Shown: positions 50,443-59,109 of the stretch, piece after piece
Numbering within the stretch: the stretch's first letter is position 1
Layout: every line of letters begins with the position of its first letter
Made by a program: the position numbers and the translations under genes
Notes under the pieces: model-generated
Database searches by the model: none
Told to the model about the DNA's origin: nothing
Seen by the model: the letters and a program-made list of their open reading frames with translations, nothing else
Assembly (NCBI RefSeq): GCF_000015165.1
Contig: NC_009485.1
Span: 3,264,001-3,328,000 of the forward strand
Length of the DNA: 64,000 bases
DNA from: Bradyrhizobium sp. BTAi1
GTDB taxonomy: Bacteria > Pseudomonadota > Alphaproteobacteria > Rhizobiales > Xanthobacteraceae
Direction: 5' to 3'

Positions 50443-51681
50443 ATGAGTCTCTCTGGAGCCCTGTCCTCGGCCATCTCGGCGCTGAACGCGCAGAGCTCGT
50501 CGCTAGCCATGATCAGCGACAACATCTCCAACGCCGACACGACCGGCTACAAGACGACGTCTGGCCTGTTCGAGCAGCTTGTGACCGCCTCGAGCAACTC
50601 GAAGGCCTATTCCTCCGGCGGCGTGTCTGTCTCCAGCCGAACAAACATCACTCAGCAGGGACTCCTGGCTACCACCACGAACGCGACCGACGTCGCAATT
50701 CAGGGCTCCGGCTTCTTCGTCGCAACTGACTCCACCTCGGCCGGCGGCGAGACCTTCTATACACGCAATGGCGCCTTCACCACCGACAATGCCGGCTATC
50801 TCGAGAACAACGGCTATTATCTCGAAGGCTGGCGGACCGATGCGAGCGGCAATGTCGTCGGCAGCGGCCTGGAGCCGGTCAACACCAAGGTGGCGTTGAC
50901 CAATGGCGGAGCGACCACCAAGACCTCGCTCGCAGCCAACCTGCCGGCCGATGCAGCCAGCGGCGACACGTTCAGCAGCTCGATGACCGTGTACGACTCG
51001 CTGGGGCAATCGCATACGCTCAACGTCACCTGGACCAAGGGGACAACGGCGAATGAATGGACCGCCAGCTTCGCGCCAGCCACTGCATCCGACGGCACGG
51101 TCACCAGCGGCACCTATACGATCAATTTCAATTCCGACGGTTCGCTCAGCACCGTCTCCTCGACCAATCTCGGCATCACCTGGAACAACGGCGCTGCGGC
51201 GAGCTCGATCGCGCTCAGCTTCGGGACCACCGGGGGCGGTACCGACGGTCTGACCCAGCTGGCGTCCGGAAGCACAACACCCAGCGTGTCCAACTTCAGC
51301 GCCAATTCCGACGGCATATCCTTCGGTACGCTGAGCAGCATTTCGGTCGGCAAGAACGGCCTCGTCGAGGCGACCTATTCCAACGGCCAAACCGTTCCGA
51401 TCTACAAGATCGCGGTGGCGACTTTCGCTGATCCGAACGGTCTCGTTGCGCATTCGAACGGCATGTACACCGCTACTGCGACGTCGGGAAATGCGACCTT
51501 GCAGGCGTCGGGCGAGAACGGGGCGGGAACCATCTATGGCAGCGAGCTTGAATCCAGCACGACGGACACCACCGGTCAGTTCAGCAACATGATCTCGGCT
51601 CAGCAGGCCTATTCGGCTGCCTCGCAGGTGATTTCGGCCGTCAACAAGATGTACGACACCCTGATCTCGTCGATGAGGTGA
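50443..51681 (+). CDS. flgE: Flagellar hook protein FlgE
   Basis: This 412-residue axial protein has the flagellar rod/hook N-terminal helix (AISALNAQSSSLAMISDNIS, NADTTGYKTTSGLFEQLV), the FlgE central domains (VYDSLGQSHTLNVTWTK, LAQLASGS-like region near residue 270) and the hook C-terminal motif (LESSTTDTTGQFSNMISAQQ then YSAASQVISAVNKMYDTLI). It polymerises into the hook. A GGAG-like site precedes the ATG, 21 bp after flgD. Confidence 0.93.
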   Translation: MSLSGALSSAISALNAQSSSLAMISDNISNADTTGYKTTSGLFEQLVTASSNSKAYSSGGVSVSSRTNITQQGLLATTTNATDVAIQGSGFFVATDSTSAGGETFYTRNGAFTTDNAGYLENNGYYLEGWRTDASGNVVGSGLEPVNTKVALTNGGATTKTSLAANLPADAASGDTFSSSMTVYDSLGQSHTLNVTWTKGTTANEWTASFAPATASDGTVTSGTYTINFNSDGSLSTVSSTNLGITWNNGAAASSIALSFGTTGGGTDGLTQLASGSTTPSVSNFSANSDGISFGTLSSISVGKNGLVEATYSNGQTVPIYKIAVATFADPNGLVAHSNGMYTATATSGNATLQASGENGAGTIYGSELESSTTDTTGQFSNMISAQQAYSAASQVISAVNKMYDTLISSMR

Positions 51682-51683
51682 GC

Positions 51684-51953
51684 ATGGCCGACGTGAAGAG
51701 GGAGCGGCTCGGCGAGGGCGAGGCGCTGTTGAAGAAGCTGCGGCGGCTGAAGCTGCGCGCGGCTGCTGCTGGCAAGGATGACCGCGCGCAGCTTCTGGCG
51801 CTGATGGACGATATCGAGGCGATCCGACGCAAGCTGTTGCGCGAATGCGCGCAGCTCGAGGAAGAGTTTCGGATCGCCGCGGTCCGCGTCACCGCCCTGA
51901 ACACCTACGCGCGCGTCGCCCAGGCGGGCCGACGTCCGCCGCGTGAGCATTGA
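51684..51953 (+). CDS. Small helical protein of the flgE-flgK interval
   Basis: This 89-residue protein is highly charged and helical (LGEGEALLKKLRRLKLRAAA, LMDDIEAIRRKLLRECAQLE) and likely forms a coiled coil. No family is recognised. Its place between flgE and the FlgN-like gene suggests an export chaperone or regulator for hook or filament-junction proteins. GAGGTGAGC before ATG 51684 supports this start; a GTG at 51678 overlaps the flgE stop and would add two residues. Confidence 0.6.
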   Translation: MADVKRERLGEGEALLKKLRRLKLRAAAAGKDDRAQLLALMDDIEAIRRKLLRECAQLEEEFRIAAVRVTALNTYARVAQAGRRPPREH

Positions 51954-51968
51954 GATTGGAGCGACAGC

Positions 51969-52421
51969 ATGAGACAGAAGGTTGAGGTTCCTCAAACGGC
52001 CGCAAGCGAGGACGAGGTCCGGGCCTTGATTGCGCTGATCGACGAATTGATCGCGGTCGTTGCGGAGGAGAATGTCGAGCTCGCCAAGGGGCTGCCCGCG
52101 TCGCGATCGAAGCAGCTCGACGACAAGAACAGGCTGGCCGGCATCTTCGAGCAACGGGTGGCCGAGTGCGCCGCGCGGACCGCTGCGCTCGACGTAAAGG
52201 ACCGCGTGCTGCGCGAGCAGCTCCTGGAGCATATTCTCAACCTGCGCTTTGCGATGGATGAGAACCTCGTTCGGCTGCGCGCGGCCATCGAGGCGAGCAA
52301 CAGGCGCATCGAGGCCGTGATGCAGGCGATCCGCGAGCAGATCGCGAACGTGTCGCCCTATGGCGCGAGTGGACGGCGCACGGTGCGGGCGACGTCCTGC
52401 GGAACCAACGTCAGAGCTTGA
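51969..52421 (+). CDS. FlgN-like flagellar export chaperone
   Basis: This 150-residue, all-helical protein has FlgN character: ALIALIDELIAVVAEENVEL, KGLPASRSKQLDDKNRLAGI (Leu/Asp/Lys helix with a conserved Lys-Arg segment) and a C-terminal helical hairpin (NLRFAMDENLVRLRAAIEAS). FlgN binds FlgK and FlgL before export, and flgK follows 24 bp later with flgL after it. The family assignment rests on pattern and position. Confidence 0.6.
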   Translation: MRQKVEVPQTAASEDEVRALIALIDELIAVVAEENVELAKGLPASRSKQLDDKNRLAGIFEQRVAECAARTAALDVKDRVLREQLLEHILNLRFAMDENLVRLRAAIEASNRRIEAVMQAIREQIANVSPYGASGRRTVRATSCGTNVRA

Positions 52422-52445
52422 AGCAATTCGAGGGGAGTGGGGACG

Positions 52446-54203
52446 ATGTCGCTCGATATAGCCCGTCTTGTCGCCTTCAGCGGCATCTCCGCCACGGAGC
52501 TGCAGATCAGTGTGGCGTCGTCGAATATCTCGAATGCCGACACCAAAGGCTACACGGAAAAGTCGGCGAATCAGGTCGCGACCGTTACAGGCGGCGTCGG
52601 AACCGGCGTTTCGATTACCGGCATATCGAGCAACGTCGACAAGCTGCTGCTGAAATCGCTGATCGGCGCCAATTCGGAGCTCGGTGCCGCCGACACGACC
52701 AACAGCTATCTGGAGCAGCTGCAGCAGCTGTTCGGCAGCGCGTCGACATCTGGGACCTCGACGACCGGAACGTCGCTGGCGAACGCGCTGGCATCGCTGG
52801 AATCGGCGTTGTCGTCGCTGGCAAGTTCGCCGAGCAGCGTGTCGCTGCAATCGGCCGCGGTCAGTGCGCTCGATGACTTTGCGAGTCAGCTGCGCAGCAC
52901 GTCGAGCGGCGTGCAGAGTCTGCGTGCGAATTCCGACAAGGACATCGCCTCCTCGGTCAAAAGCGTGAACGATGATCTGCAGCAGATTGCGGATCTGAAT
53001 GTCCAGATCCGCAAGATGGCGGCGGCCGGGCAGTCGACGGCAGATCTCGAGGACCAGCGCAACTCCGCGCTGCAGGACCTGTCGTCCTATATGAACGTCA
53101 GCTACTATACCGCCTCGAACGGCGACCTTCAGGTCTATACGTCGTCGGGGCGTGCTCTCGTCGACAGCTCGGCGCACACGCTGAGCTATACCGCGTCCGC
53201 GAATGTCTCGGCGTCGTCGAGCTATTCGTCTGGCGGCTTCAGCGGCATCATGGTCGACGGCGTGGATGTCACGTCGCAGATCACGTCCGGCAAGATCGGC
53301 GCATTGATCACGTTGCGCGACCAAACCCTGCCGGCGACGCAGACGCAGCTTGATCAGCTTGCCACGGAGCTGAAATCGGCGCTGAACGCGATCACCAACG
53401 GCGCGTCGGCGGTTCCGCCGCCGACCAGCCTGACCGGCTCTGCCAGCGTGAGCAGTACAACCGCGCTGGCGGCGTCCGGAACGGTGCGGATCGCGGTAGC
53501 CGATCAGAGCGGCAATCTCGTCTCGTACAAGGACCTCGATCTGTCGTCCTACGCCACGGTCGGCGATCTGGTGACGGCACTCAACGGCATTTCCGGTGTG
53601 TCCGCCTCGCTCGATTCGAGCGGATACCTGTCGATCAGCGCGACATCGTCGTCCAACGGCATCGCGATCAACGACATGACGAGTTCGGTCGGCGGGGGCG
53701 GTTTTTCCGAGTATTTCGGGATGAATGACCTCGTCACCGGCACAGGCGCCGCCAATTTCGCCGTCGACAGCAGTATTCTCAGCGGTGCCGCCGGACTGCC
53801 GACTGGAACCCTCGACAATTCGGCCACATTGACCACCGGCAGCCAGGTGCTGACGTCCGGCTCGGCCACGATCATCAACCAGCTCTATGACAAGCTGACC
53901 GGCTCGACGAGCTTCTCGTCTGCGGGAGGCCTGAGCGCGACCACCGGCTCGTTCGCCGATTATGCCGCAGCGATCGTCGCCAATGTGGCAAGCAAGGCAA
54001 CCCAGGCGTCGAGTAACTATACTGCCAAATCGACCGCCCAAGCCAGCTATGCGAGCTCGCTGTCGTCGCAGTCGGGCGTGAATATCGACGAGGAGACCGC
54101 GCGCGTGAGTTCGCTGCAAAACAAATACGCGGCGGCGTCGCAGCTGATCTCCGTGGTCAACAGCATGTTCTCGTCGCTGCTCACTGCCGTGCAATCGACT
54201 TGA
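52446..54203 (+). CDS. flgK: Flagellar hook-associated protein FlgK (HAP1)
   Basis: This 585-residue protein has the FlgK N-terminal region (ISATELQISVASSNISNADT, KGYTEKSANQVATV), then QLQQLFGSASTSGT, the FlgK-type VKSVNDDLQQIADLNVQIRK and DLEDQRNSALQDLSSYMNVS, and a C-terminal axial helix (GVNIDEETARVSSLQNKYAA). It forms the hook-filament junction. ATG 52446 follows AGGGGAGTGGGGAC. It precedes flgL by 15 bp. Confidence 0.92.
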   Translation: MSLDIARLVAFSGISATELQISVASSNISNADTKGYTEKSANQVATVTGGVGTGVSITGISSNVDKLLLKSLIGANSELGAADTTNSYLEQLQQLFGSASTSGTSTTGTSLANALASLESALSSLASSPSSVSLQSAAVSALDDFASQLRSTSSGVQSLRANSDKDIASSVKSVNDDLQQIADLNVQIRKMAAAGQSTADLEDQRNSALQDLSSYMNVSYYTASNGDLQVYTSSGRALVDSSAHTLSYTASANVSASSSYSSGGFSGIMVDGVDVTSQITSGKIGALITLRDQTLPATQTQLDQLATELKSALNAITNGASAVPPPTSLTGSASVSSTTALAASGTVRIAVADQSGNLVSYKDLDLSSYATVGDLVTALNGISGVSASLDSSGYLSISATSSSNGIAINDMTSSVGGGGFSEYFGMNDLVTGTGAANFAVDSSILSGAAGLPTGTLDNSATLTTGSQVLTSGSATIINQLYDKLTGSTSFSSAGGLSATTGSFADYAAAIVANVASKATQASSNYTAKSTAQASYASSLSSQSGVNIDEETARVSSLQNKYAAASQLISVVNSMFSSLLTAVQST

Positions 54204-54218
54204 TCCGGAGCGTGTAAC

Positions 54219-55127
54219 ATGACGATGCGGGTCGCGACCTTCGCAAACTCCGACCAGATGATTTCGAGCGCGCTGCGCACGCAGGCCACCATGGCCGATA
54301 TGCAGGTGCAAGAGGCCTCCGGGCTCAAGACGGAGTACCTGGCCGGGTATGGCGCCGATACGCAGCATGTGGTGAATCTGCAGGTGTCGGTCACGCGCGC
54401 GCAGTCCTATATCGATGCGGCGACCTTGGCCGATAGCAAAGTGCAGGTGATGTATTCCGCCGTCGGGCAGGTGTCCGATATTGTCAGCCAGCTGCGGTCG
54501 GCCCTGAGCGCCGCCAGCTCCGGCAGCAGCACCGGAACCACGTCGGCGATCAGCTCGGCGCAGCAATTGCTGCAGCAGATGGCCGGCATTCTGAACACCC
54601 AATATGACGGACAATATCTGTTCGGTGGCGCACGGACGTCGACAGCCGCTGTCGATACCTCGACGTTCGCCTCCGGAGCGGGATCGCTGGCGACACCGGA
54701 TACCAGCTATTATAAAGGTGACGACGAGCTTGCGTCTGCTCGGGTGTCCGGAGGCGCGGCCGTGACCTATGGCGTCACGGCCGACAATTCGGCCTTCGAG
54801 GAGGTGATGCGGGTGCTCAAATTCGTCGCCAACAGCTCGACCCTGTCGTCCACGGATATCAGCTCGGCGCTGACGCTGGCGGACCAGGCCGTCGACGACG
54901 TCGCAACCGTGCAGGCCAAGCTGTCCGATGCCGCCTCTCGGATCGAGAGCGCGAAATCGGAGCAGACCGATTTCAAGAGCTATGCCGAGAGCCTCGCGAC
55001 GGACCTGACCAGCGTCGATGTGGCTGCGGTGACGGCGCAGCTGTCCACCTATCAGGCCCAGCTCACGGCGTCCTATACCGCCATCTCTAAGATCCAGAGC
55101 CTGAACCTGGCAAGCTACCTGCGTTGA
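54219..55127 (+). CDS. flgL: Flagellar hook-associated protein FlgL (HAP3)
   Basis: This 302-residue flagellin-like protein starts MTMRVATFANSDQMISSALR and has QEASGLKTEYLAGYGADTQH, QQMAGILNTQYDGQYLFGGA and a C-terminal flagellin-type helix (LTASYTAISKIQSLNLASYL). It joins FlgK to the filament. It is the last recognisable flagellar gene of this cluster. A possible 23-residue ORF follows its stop closely. Confidence 0.9.
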   Translation: MTMRVATFANSDQMISSALRTQATMADMQVQEASGLKTEYLAGYGADTQHVVNLQVSVTRAQSYIDAATLADSKVQVMYSAVGQVSDIVSQLRSALSAASSGSSTGTTSAISSAQQLLQQMAGILNTQYDGQYLFGGARTSTAAVDTSTFASGAGSLATPDTSYYKGDDELASARVSGGAAVTYGVTADNSAFEEVMRVLKFVANSSTLSSTDISSALTLADQAVDDVATVQAKLSDAASRIESAKSEQTDFKSYAESLATDLTSVDVAAVTAQLSTYQAQLTASYTAISKIQSLNLASYLR

Positions 55128-55139
55128 TCCGGGGAGGTC

Positions 55140-55211
55140 ATGGCGATCCCTGACTGTCCCTTACTCGACCCAGGCAGCACATATATCTGGAACCTGAGCG
55201 CCGCCGATTGA
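55140..55211 (+). CDS. Possible 23-residue small ORF after flgL
   Basis: ATG 55140 has a strong GGGGAGG site three bases upstream and encodes MAIPDCPLLDPGSTYIWNLS plus three residues. It starts 12 bp after the flgL stop. No homology can be judged at this size. It could be a leader peptide for the following DUF4336-SDR gene or chance. Confidence 0.25.
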   Translation: MAIPDCPLLDPGSTYIWNLSAAD

Positions 55212-55265
55212 AACCATGACGGCTCCCGGAGGTTTGTTGACGGGCAACCCGTCGGTGGACCTCGC

Positions 55266-57032
55266 ATGGACCAAGCAACTCAGCCTCGAAGCGCCGGCCA
55301 TGGCTTGCGGTCGGTCGCAGACAATGTGTGGATCGTCGATGCCGGCCGCATCAGCGCCGCTGGTGTGCCGCTGCCAATTCGAATGGTGGTGATACGGCTG
55401 TCGAGCGGTGACCTGCTGCTGCATTCGCCAACACGATTTTCCCACGCCTTGCGGGAGGAGCTGGAGCGGCTCGGTCCAATCAAATATCTGCTCGCCCCGA
55501 ACGTCGCGCATTGGATGTTTCTTCGGGACTGGCAGGCGGCCCTGCCGAATGCCCAAGTTTACGCCGCGCCGGGCCTTGCGCGGCGCGCGCAGGTCCGCCG
55601 CAGCGGGCTGCGGATCGATCGCGAACTGACCGATGTGACGCCGGATGCCTGGTCGCAGGATCTGCAGATCGTGCTGATTTCTGCGCCGCTGTTCTCGGAG
55701 GTCGAGCTGTTCCACCGGCCCAGCCGTACGCTCATCCTGACCGATCTCGTGCAGAATCTGGCCCCGGAAGGTCTCGGGGCGGTGCGGCGCACCGTGGCGC
55801 GTCTGCTCGGAATCACGGCGCCGGACGGCAAGGCTCCGGCCTATCTGAGGTTGGTGTTGCGGCTCGGCGGCCGCGCCGTCCGGCTTGCAGCGGCCCGGCT
55901 GATCACGCTGGCGCCCGAGCGCGTCATCTTTGCCCATGGCCGCTGGTTCGATACTGGCGGCACGCAGCGATTGCGGGCCTCGCTTGGCTGGCTTCTGGAT
56001 TCTGCCCCCGAAGCGCGCAGGCTGATGCGAGATCTGCGCGGAACCCGCGTCGTGGTCACCGGCGCGTCCAGCGGCATTGGCCGTGCCACGGCGCTCGCTT
56101 TGGCACGCGAGGGTGCAAGTGTCGTGCTGGCTGCGCGGCGCGAGAATGTCTTGAAGGATGTGGCGCTCGAATGCGAGACGCTCGGGGGCCGGGCCATCGC
56201 CGTTGCCACCGACGTCACCGACGCCGATGCGGTCAAACGATTGGCCGAACAGGCTGTGCGGACGTTCGGCGGCGTCGATGTCTGGATCAATAATGCAGGG
56301 ACCGGCGTGTTCGGTCCTTATCAAGATGCCGATATGGCGCTGCATCGCAAGACCGTCGAGGTGAATCTGCTCGGCACGATGAACGGCGCCTATGCGGTGC
56401 TGCCCATCTTCCTGCGGCAGCGGCGGGGAACCCTGATCAACAACATTTCGTTGGGCGGCTGGGCGCCGACACCGTTCGCCGCGGCCTATACGGCAAGCAA
56501 GTTCGGCCTGCGTGGCTTCTCGGCCAGCCTGCGCCAGGAACTCACCGCTCACAAGGATGTTCACGTCTGCAGTGTATTTCCTGCCATGGTGGACACGCCC
56601 GGTTTTGTCCACGGCGCCAATGTGTCCGGCCGCACCTTGGATCCGGGGCCGCTGCTGTATCGCCCCGAGGACGTCGCTGAGACGTTCGTGCAATTGGTTC
56701 GGACGCCGCGCGACGAGGTCGCTGTCGGCTGGCCGGCACGGCTCGGCCAGATTTCCTATGCGCTGGCCCGCCGCCCGACCGAGCAACTGATGAGCACAGC
56801 GTTCCGCTTTCTGTTGTCGCGAGCCAACAGCGCGCCGCGCAGCACCGGCGCGGTGCTTGCACCGATCGCGGCCGGCACTGCGGTGAGCGGCGGCTGGCTC
56901 GGCCGCAAGAAGCTGCCGCCGGCCGGTCAACTCAGCAGGATCGGACTGGCTGTCGGCATCGGCGGGATCGCATTGATGCTGCTCGCACGTCGTCGTCCAC
57001 CGTCCGCGCCGCGCGCCCGCGCGCACCGTTGA
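55266..57032 (+). CDS. Fusion protein: DUF4336 (metallo-hydrolase-like) plus short-chain dehydrogenase/reductase
   Basis: This 588-residue protein joins two enzymes. Residues about 12-240 match DUF4336 (SVADNVWIVDAGRISAAGVP, GPIKYLLAPNVAHWMFLRDW, VELFHRPSRTLILTDLVQNL, VIFAHGRWFDTGG), related to metallo-beta-lactamase folds. Residues about 258-500 are a complete SDR: TGASSGIGRATAL (near 264), NNAG (near 340) and catalytic YTASK (near 407). One hydrophobic helix (GLAVGIGGIALMLLA) lies near the C-terminus before a basic tail, so it is probably membrane-anchored with the enzymes in the cytoplasm. It precedes cyoB by 12 bp. The substrate is unknown. Confidence 0.85.
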   Translation: MDQATQPRSAGHGLRSVADNVWIVDAGRISAAGVPLPIRMVVIRLSSGDLLLHSPTRFSHALREELERLGPIKYLLAPNVAHWMFLRDWQAALPNAQVYAAPGLARRAQVRRSGLRIDRELTDVTPDAWSQDLQIVLISAPLFSEVELFHRPSRTLILTDLVQNLAPEGLGAVRRTVARLLGITAPDGKAPAYLRLVLRLGGRAVRLAAARLITLAPERVIFAHGRWFDTGGTQRLRASLGWLLDSAPEARRLMRDLRGTRVVVTGASSGIGRATALALAREGASVVLAARRENVLKDVALECETLGGRAIAVATDVTDADAVKRLAEQAVRTFGGVDVWINNAGTGVFGPYQDADMALHRKTVEVNLLGTMNGAYAVLPIFLRQRRGTLINNISLGGWAPTPFAAAYTASKFGLRGFSASLRQELTAHKDVHVCSVFPAMVDTPGFVHGANVSGRTLDPGPLLYRPEDVAETFVQLVRTPRDEVAVGWPARLGQISYALARRPTEQLMSTAFRFLLSRANSAPRSTGAVLAPIAAGTAVSGGWLGRKKLPPAGQLSRIGLAVGIGGIALMLLARRRPPSAPRARAHR

Positions 57033-57044
57033 TCTGGAGGCTGC

Positions 57045-59045
57045 ATGCTCGGCAAGCTCGATTGGTCGGCGATACCGTTGGGCCAGCCCATTCCACTCGT
57101 CGCCGCCGGTCTGGTGCTGGTTGCTATTCTGGGCGTCCTCATCTGGGTGTTTGCCAAGGGGTATTTCCCCTATCTCTGGCGTGAATGGATCACCAGCGTC
57201 GACCATAAGCGGATCGGGGTGATGTACATCCTGCTCGCTTTCGTCATGCTGCTGCGCGGCGGCACTGACGCCATCATGATGCGCACGCAGCAGGCCGTCG
57301 CTTTCCATTCCAACGGTTACCTGCCGCCGGAGCATTACAACCAGATCTTTTCCGCGCATGGCACGATCATGATTTTCTTCGTGGCGATGCCGTTCGTGGT
57401 CGGGCTGATGAATCTCGTCGTGCCGCTGCAACTCGGTGTCCGCGACGTTGCCTTTCCGACCCTGAACTCCGTGGGATTCTGGCTTACCGCGACCGGTGCG
57501 TTGCTGGTCAACGTCTCGCTCGTGGTCGGCGAGTTCGCCCGCACCGGCTGGCTGCCGTTCCCGCCGCTGTCGGAGCTCACCTATTCGCCTGGCGTCGGTG
57601 TCGATTATTATATCTGGGCGCTCGAGATCTCCGGGGTAGGGACGCTCGTCAGCGGTATCAACCTCGTCACGACCGTGCTCAAGCTGCGTACTCGGGGCAT
57701 GAGCTATCTGCGCATGCCGATGTTCTGCTGGACCACGCTGGCCGCCAATCTGCTGATCGTTGCGGCGTTTCCGATCCTGACGGCGACGCTGACGATGTTG
57801 ATGCTCGATCGCTATTTCGGCTTCCACTTCTTCACCAACGAGGCCGGCGGCAACATGATGATGTTCATGAACCTGATCTGGGCCTGGGGCCATCCCGAGG
57901 TCTACATTCTGGTGCTGCCGGCCTTCGGCATCTACTCGGAAGTGGTTGCGACGTTCTCCAGTAAATCGCTGTTCGGCTATCGATCGATGGTGCTGGCGAC
58001 GATGGCGATCTGCGTCGTCTCCTTCATGGTCTGGCTGCATCATTTCTTCACGATGGGCGCGGGGCCGGACGTCAACGCGATCTTCGGCATTGCCAGCATG
58101 ATCATCGCGGTGCCCACGGGGGTGAAGATCTACAATTGGCTGTTCACGATGTATGGCGGCCGGGTGCGGTTCACGACGCCGATGCTGTGGTCGGTCGGCT
58201 TCATGATCACGTTCATGATCGGTGGATTGACCGGGGTGCTCGTCGCGGTGCCGCCGGCGGATTTCCTGTTGCACAACAGTCTTTTCCTGGTGGCCCACTT
58301 CCACAACGTGATCATCGGCGGAGTCCTGTTCGGCGTCTTTGCCGGCGTCACCTACTGGTTTCCGAAGGCGTTCGGCTTCCGTCTGTATGAAAGCTGGGGC
58401 AAGGCGGCTTTCTGGTTCACCCTGATCGGCTTCTACATGACCTTCATGCCGCTCTACGTCGTGGGGCTGCTCGGCATGACCCGGCGCATGCAGCACTACG
58501 ATGTCGCCGAATGGCGGCCCTGGCTGGCGGCGGCGACCTTCGGCACGGCGTTGCTCGCGATCGGTGTCGTTCTTCAAATCCTCCAACTCGTGTTCAGCAT
58601 CCGCGACCGGGAACGTCTGCGCGACACCACCGGCGACCCCTGGGACGGCCGCTCGCTGGAATGGGCGACATCGTCGCCGCCGCCGGTGTTCAATTTCGCG
58701 GTGCTGCCGAATGTCACCGGGCAGGACGCGTATTGGCGGATCAAGGAAAACGCCAAAAACCAGCAGCTCCAGACCAGAGAAAGGGACTATGAGGACATTG
58801 AGCTGCCGAGAAATTCTCCCACCGGCTTTGTCTGCGCCTTCTTCGCCACGATCATGGGCTTTGCGTTGATCTGGCACATCTGGTGGATGGTGGCGCTCGG
58901 TGCAATAGGGGCCTTCGCGACGTTCGTCGTGTTCGCCTGGCGCGATCACGAAGAGTATGTGATTCCAGCAGCAGAGGTCGCCCGGATTGACCGCGGCATC
59001 ATTGAAGCGCGGCAGGGATTATCGTCCGCGGCGCACGGCACGTGA
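57045..59045 (+). CDS. cyoB: Cytochrome bo3-type quinol oxidase subunit I
   Basis: This 666-residue integral membrane protein is a heme-copper oxidase subunit I with about 15 membrane helices. Heme and CuB ligands are all present: SAHGTIM (H~104), WGHPEVY (H283 with the cross-linked Tyr), the His pair in WLHHFF (about 332-333) and AHFHNV (about 417 and 419). TGVKIYNW holds the K-channel Lys. The quinol-site pattern RGGTDAIMMRTQQA with EHYNQIF matches CyoB rather than cytochrome c oxidases. No cyoA, cyoC or cyoD is adjacent, which is unusual. It is probably cotranscribed with the DUF4336-SDR gene. Confidence 0.92.
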   Translation: MLGKLDWSAIPLGQPIPLVAAGLVLVAILGVLIWVFAKGYFPYLWREWITSVDHKRIGVMYILLAFVMLLRGGTDAIMMRTQQAVAFHSNGYLPPEHYNQIFSAHGTIMIFFVAMPFVVGLMNLVVPLQLGVRDVAFPTLNSVGFWLTATGALLVNVSLVVGEFARTGWLPFPPLSELTYSPGVGVDYYIWALEISGVGTLVSGINLVTTVLKLRTRGMSYLRMPMFCWTTLAANLLIVAAFPILTATLTMLMLDRYFGFHFFTNEAGGNMMMFMNLIWAWGHPEVYILVLPAFGIYSEVVATFSSKSLFGYRSMVLATMAICVVSFMVWLHHFFTMGAGPDVNAIFGIASMIIAVPTGVKIYNWLFTMYGGRVRFTTPMLWSVGFMITFMIGGLTGVLVAVPPADFLLHNSLFLVAHFHNVIIGGVLFGVFAGVTYWFPKAFGFRLYESWGKAAFWFTLIGFYMTFMPLYVVGLLGMTRRMQHYDVAEWRPWLAAATFGTALLAIGVVLQILQLVFSIRDRERLRDTTGDPWDGRSLEWATSSPPPVFNFAVLPNVTGQDAYWRIKENAKNQQLQTRERDYEDIELPRNSPTGFVCAFFATIMGFALIWHIWWMVALGAIGAFATFVVFAWRDHEEYVIPAAEVARIDRGIIEARQGLSSAAHGT

Positions 59046-59100
59046 AGTGAATGGCAGCGGTGCGGCGGACCGACCGCTCGCGCCGCTGCCACGACTTCAC
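59042..59100. terminator. Large dyad between convergent cyoB and the Gly/Tyr-rich protein gene
   Basis: Nested arms GTGAAGT/ACTTCAC (59042-59048, 59094-59100) and GGCAGCGG/CCGCTGCC (59053-59060, 59083-59090) form an extended hairpin starting at the cyoB stop. It is probably a bidirectional terminator. Confidence 0.5.
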
Positions 59101-59109
59101 GCGATCATG

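Noticed and set aside
51609..54614. A 1001-codon minus-strand frame opposite the flgE-flgK-flgL interval
   Set aside because: Antisense to clear flagellar genes, repetitive basic composition, no ribosome site.
55161..58949. A 1262-codon open frame on the minus strand opposite the DUF4336-SDR and cyoB genes
   Set aside because: It is antisense to two genes with intact catalytic motifs, is composed of Arg/His/Asp/Gln-rich low-complexity sequence and has no domain. High GC at third positions of the real genes removes stop codons on the other strand.
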